Below, in pieces: positions 22,396-22,440 of a stretch of 22,440 nucleotides of DNA (the stretch's first letter is position 1; every line of letters begins with the position of its first letter). A program made the translations under genes and the position numbers. The notes beneath the pieces were generated by a model. That model did not search any database, was not told the origin of the DNA, and saw only the letters and a list, made by a program, of their open reading frames with translations. The DNA is from an uncultured Elusimicrobium sp. (lineage in GTDB: Bacteria; Elusimicrobiota; Elusimicrobia; Elusimicrobiales; Elusimicrobiaceae): positions 1-22,440 of the forward strand of contig CADAFA010000018.1 of the NCBI GenBank assembly GCA_902787065.1. The letters run 5' to 3'.

Positions 22396-22440
22396 TTTCT
22401 AGGTCCAAATTTCTGTTGACATTTTTTTTTTTTTTTTTTT
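22396..22440 (+). promoter_or_regulatory. Third copy of the poly-T pilin promoter element (cut by window end)
   Basis: Positions 22396-22421 are identical to 18005-18030, including TTGACA (22416-22421), and are followed by at least 19 T to the edge, against 14 in the other copy. By analogy a -10 and a pilin-like gene should follow just outside the window. The poly-T is not a terminator of ribF, since no GC stem precedes it. Confidence 0.7.

Noticed and set aside
22422..22440. Poly-T as a terminator of ribF
   Set aside because: No GC-rich stem precedes it; the preceding 26 nt are the conserved -35 element seen at 18005.
1..22440. CRISPR arrays, tRNA or rRNA genes
   Set aside because: No regularly spaced direct repeats and no cloverleaf or rRNA-like sequence were seen in the short intergenic spaces.

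Overview
The window is AT-rich bacterial chromosome. Several traits point to a gut-type Elusimicrobiota relative (Elusimicrobium-like): prepilin-like ORFs scattered singly among housekeeping genes, a membrane H+-pyrophosphatase, T-rich intergenic repeats and the gene content. This is inference; there is no rRNA here to confirm it.

Layout. (1) 1-206: the 3' end of a + strand gene, a hairpin terminator and a nested inverted repeat. (2) 207-8656, all minus strand: a compact, apparently intact phage-type structural module. In transcription order it holds an HK97-fold major capsid protein, connector, head-tail joining protein, gp10-like protein, tail terminator, tail tube, a tail-assembly chaperone with a -1 frameshift signal, a very short tape measure, a distal tail protein, a large hub or receptor-binding protein, and two small membrane proteins. 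No terminase, portal, prohead protease, integrase, repressor or endolysin lies in the window, and host genes begin immediately past the capsid promoter. A sigma70-like promoter whose -10 is covered by a palindrome drives the module. (3) 8808-12626, + strand: a four-gene overlapping operon of DMT permease, HAD phosphatase, cyclodeaminase-like folate enzyme and an unknown helical-repeat protein. (4) 12656-13307: repeat ends around a 5'-truncated pilin ORF. (5) 13389-17941: tyrS, mltG and hppA, ended by a strong terminator. (6) 18005-18581: a repeated promoter element with a poly-T spacer ahead of a second pilin ORF that lacks a usable start. (7) 18584-19306, minus: recO. (8) 19364-19599: a small element with perfect 24-bp terminal inverted repeats. 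(9) 19658-22367: the rbfA-nrnA-truB-ribF cluster, with nrnA frameshifted. (10) 22396-22440: a third copy of the poly-T promoter element, running off the window.

The most notable points are: a capsid-tail cluster without packaging genes (a candidate gene-transfer-agent-like or domesticated phage, or a prophage remnant); a textbook -1 frameshift cassette in its chaperone gene; a repeated pilin promoter whose -35/-10 spacer is a homopolymeric T tract of different length in each copy (a candidate phase-variable switch); and three host genes with an extended -10 exactly 6 nt before the ATG, suggesting leaderless mRNAs.
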